DNA of 33,068 bases, taken from positions 71,097 through 104,164 of the forward strand of contig DHOR01000048.1 in NCBI GenBank assembly GCA_002409995.1, written 5' to 3'. This document shows, piece by piece, positions 15,642-23,625 of the stretch; position 1 is the stretch's first letter; the number at the start of each line of letters is the position of its first letter. The stretch comes from Hungatella sp. UBA5385 (lineage in GTDB: Bacteria > Bacillota > Clostridia > Lachnospirales > Lachnospiraceae). Position numbers and translations under genes: made by a program. The notes beneath the pieces were generated by a model. The model saw only the letters and a list, made by a program, of their open reading frames with translations, ran no database searches and was not told where the DNA came from.

Positions 15642-17127
15642 TTTAGGTACCGGCGGTATCAAAGCCTCTCTGTTTCTGGCTGACGGAACCTCTCTTTCTG
15701 ACGTGTTTATACAGTACGACACTCTGTTTCCACAAGAGAATTACGTAGAGCAGCGTCCTCTGGACTGGTGGAATCATGTCTGTAAAGCAACAAAAAAGCT
15801 ACTGGAGGCATCGGATTCCAAAGCGGAAGATATTGCCTGTGTTGCTTTATCCGGTCACAGCCTTGTAGCAGTGCCCATTGCTTCAGATGGAAGTCTTTTG
15901 GCAAATGAAGTTCCAATCTGGAGTGATAAGAGAGCTTCCAGAGAAGCCGCCAGGCTGTTTCAGAACATTGACTATGAAGACTGGTACATGACAACGGGAA
16001 ATGGTGATCCTGCAGAATGTTATACGATTACCAAACTGATGTGGATGAAGGCAAACCAGCCGGAGCATTATAATAAAATTTATAAGATTCTTGGTTCCAA
16101 AGATTTTATTAATTATAGGCTGACAGGTGTGATGTGCTCGGACCCTTCTTATGCATCTGGATTTGGTGTATTTAACCTTTTAGACTGGGATTATGAAACA
16201 AGATTTATGGAGGCAGCCGGAATTGACAAGGATATTTTCCCGGAGATTCGTCCAAGTGATTCCATTATCGGCACTGTCACCAGCGAAGCAGCCCGTCTCA
16301 CAGGTCTTGCAGAAGGCACACCCGTTGCCTGCGGTGCCGTGGACAATACCTGTATGGCACTGGGCGCAAGGGGACTTGAGGAAGGTGTAGCCTACACATC
16401 TCTCGGCTCGTCCAGCTGGATTGCAGTTACATCGTCCAAACCTATATTGGATCCCAAGACCAGACCATTTGTTTTCGCACATGCTCAAAAGGGCTATTAT
16501 ACCTCCGCAGTTTCTATATTTTCTGCAGGCAACTCATTTCGTTGGATTCGCGATGAACTGTGCAGAGACTTTAATGACGATACCGATACGTACAATGCTA
16601 TGAACCGGATTGCTGAAGAAGTACCTCCGGGAAGCAATGGAGTATTATTTAATCCTTCTCTGTCCGGAGGCAGCGCCCAGGAACCATCACCAAATCTCCG
16701 GGGTGGTTTTATGGGATTATCCCTTAGCAATACCAGAGAAGATATGGTAAGGGCTTCTATGGAAGGAATCGCCATGGCACTTCGCTGTACTCTGGATATT
16801 CTGATGTCACAGACTGAGATAAAAAAAGAGATGCTGATATGCGGCGGAGGCAGCAAGAGTGCTGTCTGGCGACAGATTTTTGCAGATATCTATGGACTTC
16901 CGGTTTTAAAAACTAATATTGACCAGAATGCCGCATCTCTTGGAGCTGCTGCACTTGCGGCAAATGCATGTGGGCTTTGGAAGGGATACGATTTGATCGG
17001 AAGAATTCATCAGACAGAAGTTATTTCTTATCCCAATGATGATACCAAAGAAATATATGAAAAGTTATTAGAGGTATATAAGAAATGGACTCTTTGTTTG
17101 TCGGAATTAAGCTGTATCGTAGCTTAA
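15619..17127 (+). CDS. FGGY-family carbohydrate kinase (xylulokinase-like)
   Basis: This 502-residue cytosolic kinase has the actin-like ATPase fold of the FGGY family. The N-terminal phosphate-binding loop is YDLGTGGIKASLF. Later motifs include CGAVDNTCMALGARGLEEG, SLGSSSWIAV, and the C-terminal LICGGGSKSAVWRQIFADI with ASLGAAALAA. Length is normal. ATG at 15619 was chosen because TGGGGGA precedes it and because the DLGT motif then falls near residue 8; it overlaps the ATPase gene by 23 nt, so translation is probably coupled. The family phosphorylates xylulose, ribulose, glycerol, erythritol and similar polyols or ketoses; the substrate here is not determined. It probably supplies the phosphorylated intermediate for the DeoC-type aldolase. 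Confidence 0.93.
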   Translation: MKKLIAYDLGTGGIKASLFLADGTSLSDVFIQYDTLFPQENYVEQRPLDWWNHVCKATKKLLEASDSKAEDIACVALSGHSLVAVPIASDGSLLANEVPIWSDKRASREAARLFQNIDYEDWYMTTGNGDPAECYTITKLMWMKANQPEHYNKIYKILGSKDFINYRLTGVMCSDPSYASGFGVFNLLDWDYETRFMEAAGIDKDIFPEIRPSDSIIGTVTSEAARLTGLAEGTPVACGAVDNTCMALGARGLEEGVAYTSLGSSSWIAVTSSKPILDPKTRPFVFAHAQKGYYTSAVSIFSAGNSFRWIRDELCRDFNDDTDTYNAMNRIAEEVPPGSNGVLFNPSLSGGSAQEPSPNLRGGFMGLSLSNTREDMVRASMEGIAMALRCTLDILMSQTEIKKEMLICGGGSKSAVWRQIFADIYGLPVLKTNIDQNAASLGAAALAANACGLWKGYDLIGRIHQTEVISYPNDDTKEIYEKLLEVYKKWTLCLSELSCIVA

Positions 17128-17162
17128 TCACAAATGATACTGCATATTTCTAACATCATTGT

Positions 17163-17203
17163 CAAAACAATTGCCGGCAATTCTATCCTGATTGCCGGCA
17201 ATT
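17163..17203. terminator. Hairpin between convergent kinase and dehydrogenase genes; copy 2 of a related element
   Basis: Two near-identical 13-nt arms (17169-17181 and 17191-17203, each containing the palindrome ATTGCCGGCAAT) form a perfect 13-bp stem with a 9-nt loop. On the minus strand it is followed by GTTTTG, as in copy 1 at 5263-5303. It probably terminates the minus-strand dehydrogenase transcript and possibly also the kinase transcript. Confidence 0.7.
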
Positions 17204-17205
17204 CA

Positions 17206-17230
17206 ATTCTATTCTATTCTATTCTATTCT
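17206..17230. repeat. ATTCT pentanucleotide repeat, five copies
   Basis: Five perfect head-to-tail ATTCT units end four bases before the stop codon of the dehydrogenase gene (read on the other strand). The tract is intergenic, so length changes would not alter a protein. Confidence 0.85.
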
Positions 17231-17234
17231 ATAT

Positions 17235-18026
17235 CTATACTCCAACACTGACACTTTCCGGCAGTGTACTTCCACCATCAATCACAGACTGGGTTCCGGT
17301 CATATAGCTGGATTCATCTGATGCCAGAAATGCTGCTAACTCTCCCACCTCAAGAGGTGTCGCCAGCCTTCCCATAGGAATTGCTTTTGCCATCTCAGTA
17401 AGCACAGCCTCCGGATTGTCCGCATCTGTCTGAATTGCAATACCTTCAGCCATAGGTGTGCGTACATATCCGGGACAGATTGCATTTACACGAATTCCCG
17501 AACCTGCATATTCAACTGCAAGGGCTTTGGTGAATCCCACTAAAGCTGCCTTTGACAGAGCATAGGCCACCTCTCCCGGATCTGCCACCATATCTCCTGT
17601 AACAGAAGATAATACCACAATCCTTCCGTCTCCCCGCTCAACCATCTCTCCAAGTACTGCCCTGGTTACATTCCAAACTCCTTTGATGTTAACATCAATA
17701 TGGAAATCCCTGTCTTCATCACTCATTTCCAGAAAGCTTCCCAGTCGGCAGACACCTGCATTGTTCACCAGAATATCAATAGCTCCCATTGCCTGCTTCC
17801 CTTCGGCTACTGCTGCTTCAACAGATTCACTGTCTCTTACATCTGCAGTCACTGCTATACAGGAATATCCCTGCTCTTGCAACTCCTGTGCCAGATGTTT
17901 TGCATCCTCTGAAATATCAAGTAATATAAGCTTGGCTCCATGTGCAGCAAAAGCTCTTACAATCCCTTCTCCGATACCTCTGGATGCGCCTGTGATTAAC
18001 GCTGTTTTTCCTGAAAGTTTTCCCAT
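17235..18026 (-). CDS. Short-chain dehydrogenase/reductase, sugar alcohol or keto-reductase type
   Basis: This 263-residue enzyme is a classical SDR. It has the NAD(P)-binding TGASRGIG motif (12-19), NNAG (88-91), a catalytic Ser near 140-141, and Tyr155-X3-Lys159 (YALSK). The C-terminus SSYMTGTQSVIDGGSTLPE is typical of the family. ADV near residue 61 follows the second strand. AAGGAG lies nine bases before the ATG. The gene faces the FGGY kinase convergently and has its own promoter region, so it may be expressed separately from the main operons. It probably interconverts a sugar or polyol hydroxyl and ketone in the same pathway, but this is inferred from position. Confidence 0.92.
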   Translation of the reverse strand: MGKLSGKTALITGASRGIGEGIVRAFAAHGAKLILLDISEDAKHLAQELQEQGYSCIAVTADVRDSESVEAAVAEGKQAMGAIDILVNNAGVCRLGSFLEMSDEDRDFHIDVNIKGVWNVTRAVLGEMVERGDGRIVVLSSVTGDMVADPGEVAYALSKAALVGFTKALAVEYAGSGIRVNAICPGYVRTPMAEGIAIQTDADNPEAVLTEMAKAIPMGRLATPLEVGELAAFLASDESSYMTGTQSVIDGGSTLPESVSVGV

Positions 18027-18136
18027 TTTGTTTAATCTCCTTTCTGATTTTTTCTGGTTTATTGTAGAAATATTAATGAATTAATCAAGCCATTCATTGA
18101 ATAAAACATTCTTTATATTATTTGTACTTTTCTTCA

Positions 18137-18166
18137 ATTATACTATAAAAGCTGATGAGATGGAAA
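18137..18166 (-). promoter_or_regulatory. Candidate promoter for the short-chain dehydrogenase
   Basis: On the minus strand TTTCCA (18166-18161), an 18-base spacer and a perfect TATAAT (18142-18137) lie about 110 nt upstream of the ATG. The -35 is imperfect. Confidence 0.45.
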
Positions 18167-18175
18167 CAAGCAAAA

Positions 18176-18574
18176 CTAAATTATTGCCTTAAAAGGTGGA
18201 TGTCCTGTTTCTTGATTAAATAATGTTTTAGGTAAACGAAATCTTAAACTTATTTCCACATCAAACAAAATTTCGCTCTCATCTTCTTCAATCATAGATA
18301 TATTAACCCACAATGGATATCTTGAGTGGGGAGCAGCAGATAACATGCGAATTGTGGCATCCAAGTCAAACTCTCTATTCTTAATGTTTTTTTCTGTATA
18401 CATTACCAATCTCATTAAATCATCTATTGAATTATGTTTCTTATTCGATTCTAGATTAGTTGTAATTCTAAATTTGAAATTCTTTTCCATTGAGAATCCC
18501 TTTGCTACGGATAATTCCTTAATGGTATCAAGTAGAAATTGTCTTAATACCTCTTTATCAATATGTTTAATCAT
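18176..18574 (-). CDS. Small protein of unknown function (132 residues)
   Basis: I do not recognise this protein. From ATG at 18574 it is 132 residues, beginning MIKHIDKEVLRQFLLDTIKEL and ending RLPKTLFNQETGHPPFKAI. It is soluble, without signal peptide or membrane helix, with an alternating pattern that suggests an alpha-helical N-terminus followed by beta strands (WVNISMIEEDESEILFDVEISLRFRL). The start at 18574 has GAGG six bases upstream; a start at 18586 is also possible. It stands alone between the dehydrogenase promoter region and the phosphatase-operon terminator, so its neighbours say little about its role. Coding character looks real because the frame is open in an otherwise A+T-rich stretch and has a proper ribosome site. 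Confidence 0.7.
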   Translation of the reverse strand: MIKHIDKEVLRQFLLDTIKELSVAKGFSMEKNFKFRITTNLESNKKHNSIDDLMRLVMYTEKNIKNREFDLDATIRMLSAAPHSRYPLWVNISMIEEDESEILFDVEISLRFRLPKTLFNQETGHPPFKAII

Positions 18575-18778
18575 GCTATTCCTCATCTCTCACTTTATAA
18601 AAATCTATCCCATATTCGTATCCTTTTTACCAAGTTATTAAGCCGACTGTACCATGGTATCCTGATAACAGTCAAGGGCTGCTTTTATGCTGCTGGTATC
18701 TATTCCCTATGGCAACTCCCCAGCAACTGTTCTCAACCATTTCATACTCTGTTCCTGATCAATATCTCATTATTAACC

Positions 18779-18812
18779 AAAAAAATAGCTGCAATTTTCC
18801 GCTTTGCAGCCA
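18779..18812 (-). terminator. Rho-independent terminator of the PhnD/phosphatase operon
   Basis: On the minus strand GCTGCAA (18810-18804) pairs with TTGCAGC (18794-18788) around a 9-nt loop, followed by TATTTTTTT. It lies 14 nt after the inositol-monophosphatase-family stop codon and is the cleanest terminator in the window. Confidence 0.85.
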
Positions 18813-18825
18813 TTCCTTTTCTAAG

Positions 18826-19617
18826 CTAACCAAGATAATCAGCAATTATTCTATCTATAAGACCTTCCGAGCTCCCCGCAATAATCGAACTATTCTCACA
18901 AAACGGCAGCTCCTCCCCATCAAGTCTCCGAATCTCCCCTCCTGCCTCAGTTAATATCAACCTCGCAGCATTATGATCCCAGGGACAGGATTTCAGGGAA
19001 ATGCACAAATCCGCCTTCCCCTCAGCCACCTGGCAGATTTCCAGTGCAACAGACCCAAGACTTCTGACAGCACGTACATCCAGCGACAATTTAGATATCC
19101 TATCCCTTCTCTCATGATCTGTCAAAAATGCATCCGTCACACAAGGAATCGTAAGAAGCATTTCCCTAATATATTCCGTTTCAGCAGTATAAATCCTTCT
19201 GCCATTTAAAAAAGCCCCTTCTCCCGCCTTAGCACTATAAAACCGATCCCCTTCCACATCAAACACAATTCCAAAATCAGCTCTCTCATCAATCACACAG
19301 CCAACCGATATTGCATAATTGCTTCTCTGATTCACAAAATTGGTCGTTCCGTCAATAGGATCAATATACCACACAGCTTCGCCCTTCGTTTCCATTGCAG
19401 CAGGTAATTCCTCTCCCACAATTCTGTCTTCAGGAAATGCATTTAAAATCTTACTTCTTAAATATGTTTCTATTTCTTTATCAAATTTAGTAACAATGTC
19501 GTTATGACCGGTTTTCTCCGCTATATCAACAGGCGTCATCTGCATGCTCTTCAGCATATTACCGGCTTCACGTATCCATTCTTCCGCGCATTGATATCGT
19601 TCCATAATATGCCCCAC
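18826..19617 (-). CDS. Inositol monophosphatase-family phosphatase
   Basis: This roughly 263-residue enzyme belongs to the metal-dependent, lithium-sensitive phosphatases that act on inositol phosphates, fructose 1,6-bisphosphate, PAP or related small phosphate esters. The metal-binding signatures are present: GEE after the first third, DPIDGTTNF, and near the C-terminus WDHNAARLILTEAGG. The first codon may be GTG at 19617 (AAAGG six bases upstream) or ATG at 19605 (GTGGGG upstream); both fit. It starts about 14 nt after the 5'-nucleotidase-like gene and ends the operon. With the upstream transporter it suggests intracellular removal of phosphate from an imported compound, but PAP or housekeeping substrates remain possible. 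Confidence 0.9.
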   Translation of the reverse strand: MGHIMERYQCAEEWIREAGNMLKSMQMTPVDIAEKTGHNDIVTKFDKEIETYLRSKILNAFPEDRIVGEELPAAMETKGEAVWYIDPIDGTTNFVNQRSNYAISVGCVIDERADFGIVFDVEGDRFYSAKAGEGAFLNGRRIYTAETEYIREMLLTIPCVTDAFLTDHERRDRISKLSLDVRAVRSLGSVALEICQVAEGKADLCISLKSCPWDHNAARLILTEAGGEIRRLDGEELPFCENSSIIAGSSEGLIDRIIADYLG

Positions 19618-19630
19618 ATTCTGCCTTTCC

Positions 19631-21148
19631 TTATTTCACGCTAAATTTCGAATTGTGGATATGAGGAAGAGGACTATTATTTTTTATGTATTCTGCCACC
19701 AGCTCCGGCATTTCCGTTGAGCCCCGCCACAGCACAGGGCTTTCGCCCAGAGCCTCATAACCGCCGGTTCCCGTTGCTCTGTAATTGCTTGTTACAAGCT
19801 TATATTTCTGATCTCCAAGAGGTGTTCCATCAAGCTTGTTCATTTTTACAACTCTGCTTCCTACAGGCTTTGACAGATCAAATTCATAGTCCAGACCTGC
19901 GAAGAAGTCATAGTTATAATGCTCTATTTTAGGTTTTAAAAATTCATCTGATATCTGCGGTTCTCCATTTACCAAAGTAAAATAAGCCGCACATCGTTCC
20001 AGAGTTTCCTTTAGCACCTGCTGATCCACCTCCATTACCACAAGTGTATTGGCAAATAGATAGGCACCGCATATATTTCTCATAGTAACTTCAGTCTTCA
20101 GCCCAACAGGCACATTTCCAAGACTGGTACAGGAAAAATCAGCTCCTGTTTCCTCCAGCTGAACCTGATTAAAAATTGCAGCCACTTTACTTCCATGAAT
20201 AGCAGCAGATAGCTTTTCCTCCGGCTCAATTTCTTCAGCCAGTCTCCCCACAATCTGATCCAACCAGTTCTGGGTATCATTTTCCAGTGGAAGAAGCTTC
20301 TCATAAGTCCCAGTTTCATGATGATCCAAAGTCTTTTCAAGAGAAGAAGAATATACAACAGCACCATTCTCCTCTTCTGCATGAATCTGAATAAAATGCC
20401 CGGCATTGGCAGGGGGCTGTACAGAATAGGTTCCATATAAATCAACCCCTTCCACAGCCATATGCTGATGGCCCGTCAGAAGGATATCAAAGTCCAGCTC
20501 TCTTGCAATTCTACAACCAATATTCTCTGTGCTTCCAGACAACAGTCTGCCTGTTTCCAAATCTTCTTCAAAACCGCCATGATAAATGCAGATGCAGATA
20601 TCACAGTAATTCTTCATACTCTCATAAGCTGCCTTTGCAGCTTTAAAAGGATCTGTTATAGAAAAATTAATAAGATTCTGTGGCTGCTCCCAGATATTGA
20701 CATAATCAGTGACAACTCCTGTAATACCAATCCGCAGACCATTATCAAGAACATGAATTGCTCTTTTCTCTATTTTCAACTCTCCCTGAAGGTCAATAGC
20801 ATTGGCACAAAGACAGGTGCCATTCATTGCCTCCAGATAGCTTTTCAGAGCATCATAGCCAAAATTGAAATCATGATTTCCCAAAGTATAATAATCACAG
20901 CCCAAAGTATTAAACGCCTCAGCCATTGGGTGATATGGGTAATCTTTTGCATGTTTTAAATAAAATTGAGACAGAGGAGTCCCCTGCAGGGTATCTCCTC
21001 CATCCAGTATTAAAGTATTGCCGTTTTTCTCAACCTGAGCTGCAATATTTAAAATGCCTGAGTTTTCCGGTACTCCATTGGCATAGTCCACCGGAAACAC
21101 ATGGCTGTGTGTATCAGAAGTATATATAATATCTAATGTTCTTTTCAT
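19631..21148 (-). CDS. Cytosolic bifunctional metallophosphatase/5'-nucleotidase (UshA/CpdB-like)
   Basis: This 505-residue enzyme has an N-terminal calcineurin-like metallophosphatase domain (YTSDTHSH, LDGGDTLQGT, LGNHDFNFG, IYHGG, LLTGHQH) and a C-terminal 5'-nucleotidase domain (for example FAGLDYEFDLSKP and NYRATGTGGYE). The family releases phosphate from nucleotides, cyclic nucleotides or sugar phosphates. Members are often exported, but here there is no signal peptide when ATG 21148 is used, so it should act inside the cell. That start is preferred because the longer frame would overlap the upstream permease gene and AAGGGG lies upstream. Placement directly after PhnE suggests that it acts on the imported phosphate compound. 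Confidence 0.9.
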   Translation of the reverse strand: MKRTLDIIYTSDTHSHVFPVDYANGVPENSGILNIAAQVEKNGNTLILDGGDTLQGTPLSQFYLKHAKDYPYHPMAEAFNTLGCDYYTLGNHDFNFGYDALKSYLEAMNGTCLCANAIDLQGELKIEKRAIHVLDNGLRIGITGVVTDYVNIWEQPQNLINFSITDPFKAAKAAYESMKNYCDICICIYHGGFEEDLETGRLLSGSTENIGCRIARELDFDILLTGHQHMAVEGVDLYGTYSVQPPANAGHFIQIHAEEENGAVVYSSSLEKTLDHHETGTYEKLLPLENDTQNWLDQIVGRLAEEIEPEEKLSAAIHGSKVAAIFNQVQLEETGADFSCTSLGNVPVGLKTEVTMRNICGAYLFANTLVVMEVDQQVLKETLERCAAYFTLVNGEPQISDEFLKPKIEHYNYDFFAGLDYEFDLSKPVGSRVVKMNKLDGTPLGDQKYKLVTSNYRATGTGGYEALGESPVLWRGSTEMPELVAEYIKNNSPLPHIHNSKFSVK

Positions 21149-21156
21149 AAAATAAT

Positions 21157-21966
21157 CTAACCCCTTGCAAGCTTTACACGAATTTTTGTTGAAATCCATT
21201 CCACAATCAGCACCAGAATAACAAGTCCCACTAAAATAGCTCCTGCCTCGCTCCAGCGATAGCTGTTCATGGCAAATATCAGCGGTGCTCCAATACCTCC
21301 TGCTCCTACAAGACCAAGCACAGTGGCATCTCTTAAATTAATATCAAATCTATAGATAGCAGTTGAAGCAAAATTAGGCATCAGCTGAGGCAGAATTCCA
21401 TAACGAATCTTCTGCCAGGTCGTACAGCCTGCTGCATCTAAAGATTCCAGAATTCTTGTATCCAGATCTTCAATGGATTCAATATACATTTTGCTCACCA
21501 TACCTACAGAACAGAGGGACATAGTCAGCAGACCTGCAAATGCCCCCGGTCCAGTGACTCTGATAAACATGAGACCATATACAAAAGCCGGAACTGTACG
21601 AACTGCCATAATAATCATTCTTCCAACAAATGCAACCGGCTTCGGTGTTAAATTAGAAGCTGATAAAAATGCCAGCGGTATAGAGATAACAGCGCCTACC
21701 AAGGTTCCCAAAAATGCAATACAGATTGTCTCCAACAGCAGATAAGGAACTCCCTGATTGGTCAAAGTAAACAGCAGCTTCGTATCAGGATGGAAAATAC
21801 CTGACAAAATATTCATGGCAATTTTCCCACCGTTTTGTGTCATTCCGCTTGTCTCTACAGCTGTTCCACTCCATATAAGCAAAGCAATGACCACCACTGC
21901 AATGGCTAACTCAAACACCCAGTTTTTCGGACGGCTGGCATAGGCTTTTTCAATTCTTTCATTCAT
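21157..21966 (-). CDS. phnE: Phosphonate-type ABC transporter permease, second copy
   Basis: This 269-residue membrane protein is a PhnE-family permease. After a short cytosolic N-terminus it has about six membrane segments, the family stretch TVPAFVYGLMFIRVTGPGAFAG, and the ATPase-coupling loop ESLDAAGCTTWQKIRYGILPQ. The C-terminal IYRFDINLRDATVLGLVGAGG is diagnostic for PhnE. ATG at 21966 was chosen because GGAGGG lies eight bases upstream. It starts 13 nt after the other permease gene; the two probably form a heterodimeric channel. Confidence 0.93.
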   Translation of the reverse strand: MNERIEKAYASRPKNWVFELAIAVVVIALLIWSGTAVETSGMTQNGGKIAMNILSGIFHPDTKLLFTLTNQGVPYLLLETICIAFLGTLVGAVISIPLAFLSASNLTPKPVAFVGRMIIMAVRTVPAFVYGLMFIRVTGPGAFAGLLTMSLCSVGMVSKMYIESIEDLDTRILESLDAAGCTTWQKIRYGILPQLMPNFASTAIYRFDINLRDATVLGLVGAGGIGAPLIFAMNSYRWSEAGAILVGLVILVLIVEWISTKIRVKLARG

Positions 21967-21979
21967 CTGCATTCCCTCC

Positions 21980-22801
21980 TTATACCAGGCGTTTCCGCGC
22001 TGCACGGCTGATGGTTTCTATAATAAATACAGTTACAAACAAAGCAAGCAAAATCATACCGACACTTGAATACTCTCTCCAGCCAATTTTCTCATTGAGG
22101 ATCAGCCCAAGACCGCCTGCGCCTACATAACCGAGAATGGACGCATAACGCACATTTCCCTCAAAACAGAAAAGACAGTTAGAAAGGTAAGACGGCATGA
22201 CCTGCGGAACAATTGCGCTGATAAATGCCCGGACCTTAGTGGCTCCCATGGCTTCCATAGCCTCAAAAGCTCCCATATCCACGGTTTCAATTTCCTCATA
22301 CAGAATTTTCCCAATATAAGCAAATGTAAATACCGCAATTGCAGTAGTACCAGCCAGAGTTCCCAGCCCAAATATGTAGGTTGCAATAAGAGCAGTTACA
22401 AGAGTTGGAAGTGTACGAATAATACTGAGCAGCAACCTGGTTGCCACCACAATAAAACGATTATGAATCACATTAGTAGATGCCAGCATTGCAAACGGAA
22501 CCACCAGGACTGAACCAATGACCGAACCCAGCAATGACATCTTAATAGTATCAAAAAGAGGTTTCCAAATCTGAGGCATATAAGTCCATTTTGGTGGAAT
22601 CATCTGATCTAAAATTACAAAAAACTCCCTGATTCTCTTTACCAGAACAGCCATATCAAATCCCGTAATCTTCACAGACAGAATGGTCAGTGCCAGAAAT
22701 ACAATGGCAGCAAGAGGTTTTCTTGAACGATACTGCTGAACCGTTTTTCCATTGGCAATGGTAATTGTTTTTGGCGGAAACACTTTATCATAAATACTCA
22801 T
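21980..22801 (-). CDS. phnE: Phosphonate-type ABC transporter permease, first copy
   Basis: This 273-residue PhnE-family permease has the coupling loop EAMEAMGATKVRAFISAIVPQ and the PhnE hallmark FEGNVRYASILGYVGAGGLG. Its N-terminus carries a longer soluble stretch than its partner (IANGKTVQQYRSRKPLAA). The start overlaps the PhnC stop in an ATGA arrangement, with GAGGAAA upstream, so the two are translationally coupled. It is similar in plan to, but clearly distinct from, the second PhnE, as expected for an old duplication found in many Firmicutes phosphonate/phosphite systems. Confidence 0.93.
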   Translation of the reverse strand: MSIYDKVFPPKTITIANGKTVQQYRSRKPLAAIVFLALTILSVKITGFDMAVLVKRIREFFVILDQMIPPKWTYMPQIWKPLFDTIKMSLLGSVIGSVLVVPFAMLASTNVIHNRFIVVATRLLLSIIRTLPTLVTALIATYIFGLGTLAGTTAIAVFTFAYIGKILYEEIETVDMGAFEAMEAMGATKVRAFISAIVPQVMPSYLSNCLFCFEGNVRYASILGYVGAGGLGLILNEKIGWREYSSVGMILLALFVTVFIIETISRAARKRLV

Positions 22802-23550
22802 GCTGTTTCCTCCTGTCCTCCCCGATATATTAAGTCGAGAGTTTTCTCATCAACGTTCTCAGCAGGACCATCGTAAACAATCTCGCCTCCGCGGATTCCA
22901 ATGACTCTGGAAGCATACTGCAGAGCAAGATCAACATGATGGATATTCAGCAGAACAGTGATCTTCATATCCTTGTTAATGCGAAGAAAATCATCCATTA
23001 CCTGTTTGGCTGTTACAGGGTCAAGAGAAGCTACTGGTTCATCAGCCAGAATAATCTGTGGGTCCTGAGCCAGTGTTCTGGCAAGTGCAACTCTCTGCTG
23101 CTGCCCGCCTGACAACTGATCCGCTCTTACAAATGCCTTATCCAGAATTCCAACCTTATCAAGACACTCCAGAGAAGCAACCTTTTCCTCTTTAGTAAAT
23201 ATGCCAAAAGTGGCTCTCCACCAAGGCAGAGAAGGCACAAAAGCTGTCAGCACATTTTTAATAACAGTGGTTCTTGTAATCAGGTTAAATGACTGGAAAA
23301 TCATACCGATATTTCTGCGGAAGCTGCGAAGATGTTTCCCCTGAAGCGACATCACATCTGTTCCATCTACAATAACAGAACCGCTTGTAATATCATGCAT
23401 TCTGTTGATTGTCCTGATCAGTGTGGATTTTCCTGCACCGGAAAGTCCTATGATTGCCACAAACTCTCCCTGATCAATGGTAAGATTCACATTCTTAAGC
23501 GCCTCAAAGCCATTGGGGTATTTTTTACTTACATTCTTAAACTCAATCAT
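22798..23550 (-). CDS. phnC: Phosphonate-type ABC transporter ATP-binding protein
   Basis: This 250-residue single-domain ATPase matches PhnC. It has Walker A GLSGAGKST, IGMIFQSFNLITRTTVIKNVL after the Q-loop, LSGGQQQRVALAR as signature, and ILADEPVASLDP as Walker B. The phrase LRSFRRNIGMIFQ is typical of the phosphonate family. ATG at 23550 is chosen because GAGGT lies seven bases upstream. A strong hairpin separates it from the binding-protein gene, so it should be made at lower level than PhnD. Confidence 0.94.
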   Translation of the reverse strand: MIEFKNVSKKYPNGFEALKNVNLTIDQGEFVAIIGLSGAGKSTLIRTINRMHDITSGSVIVDGTDVMSLQGKHLRSFRRNIGMIFQSFNLITRTTVIKNVLTAFVPSLPWWRATFGIFTKEEKVASLECLDKVGILDKAFVRADQLSGGQQQRVALARTLAQDPQIILADEPVASLDPVTAKQVMDDFLRINKDMKITVLLNIHHVDLALQYASRVIGIRGGEIVYDGPAENVDEKTLDLIYRGGQEETA

Positions 23551-23570
23551 AGATTCTACCTCTTTTTTCA

Positions 23571-23603
23571 AAAAGGGAGGTAAGCCATAGGCCCCTCCCT
23601 TTT
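23571..23603 (-). terminator. Intra-operon terminator/attenuator between PhnD-type and PhnC genes
   Basis: AAAAGGGAGG pairs with CCTCCCTTTT, with an inner GCC/GGC pair, and the minus strand continues into TTTTTG. It lies about 23 nt after the binding-protein stop codon. Partial termination would lower expression of the ATPase and permeases relative to the lipoprotein. Confidence 0.75.
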
Positions 23604-23625
23604 GTATCTTATCATGTTTGGGAAA

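Noticed and set aside
15619..17127. LsrK (autoinducer-2 kinase) with an Lsr-like transporter
   Set aside because: The kinase motifs look xylulokinase-like, the transporter has one permease instead of LsrC plus LsrD, and no LsrG or LsrR relative is present.
17163..17230. CRISPR-like repeat cluster
   Set aside because: Only two hairpin arms and a five-base microsatellite; no regular repeat-spacer units and no cas genes.
18060..18078. 19-nt near-identity (one transition) to 5331-5349
   Set aside because: One copy is the coding end of the aldolase and the other is a dehydrogenase leader; A+T-rich 19-mers with one mismatch can occur by chance at this window size, and the flanks do not match.
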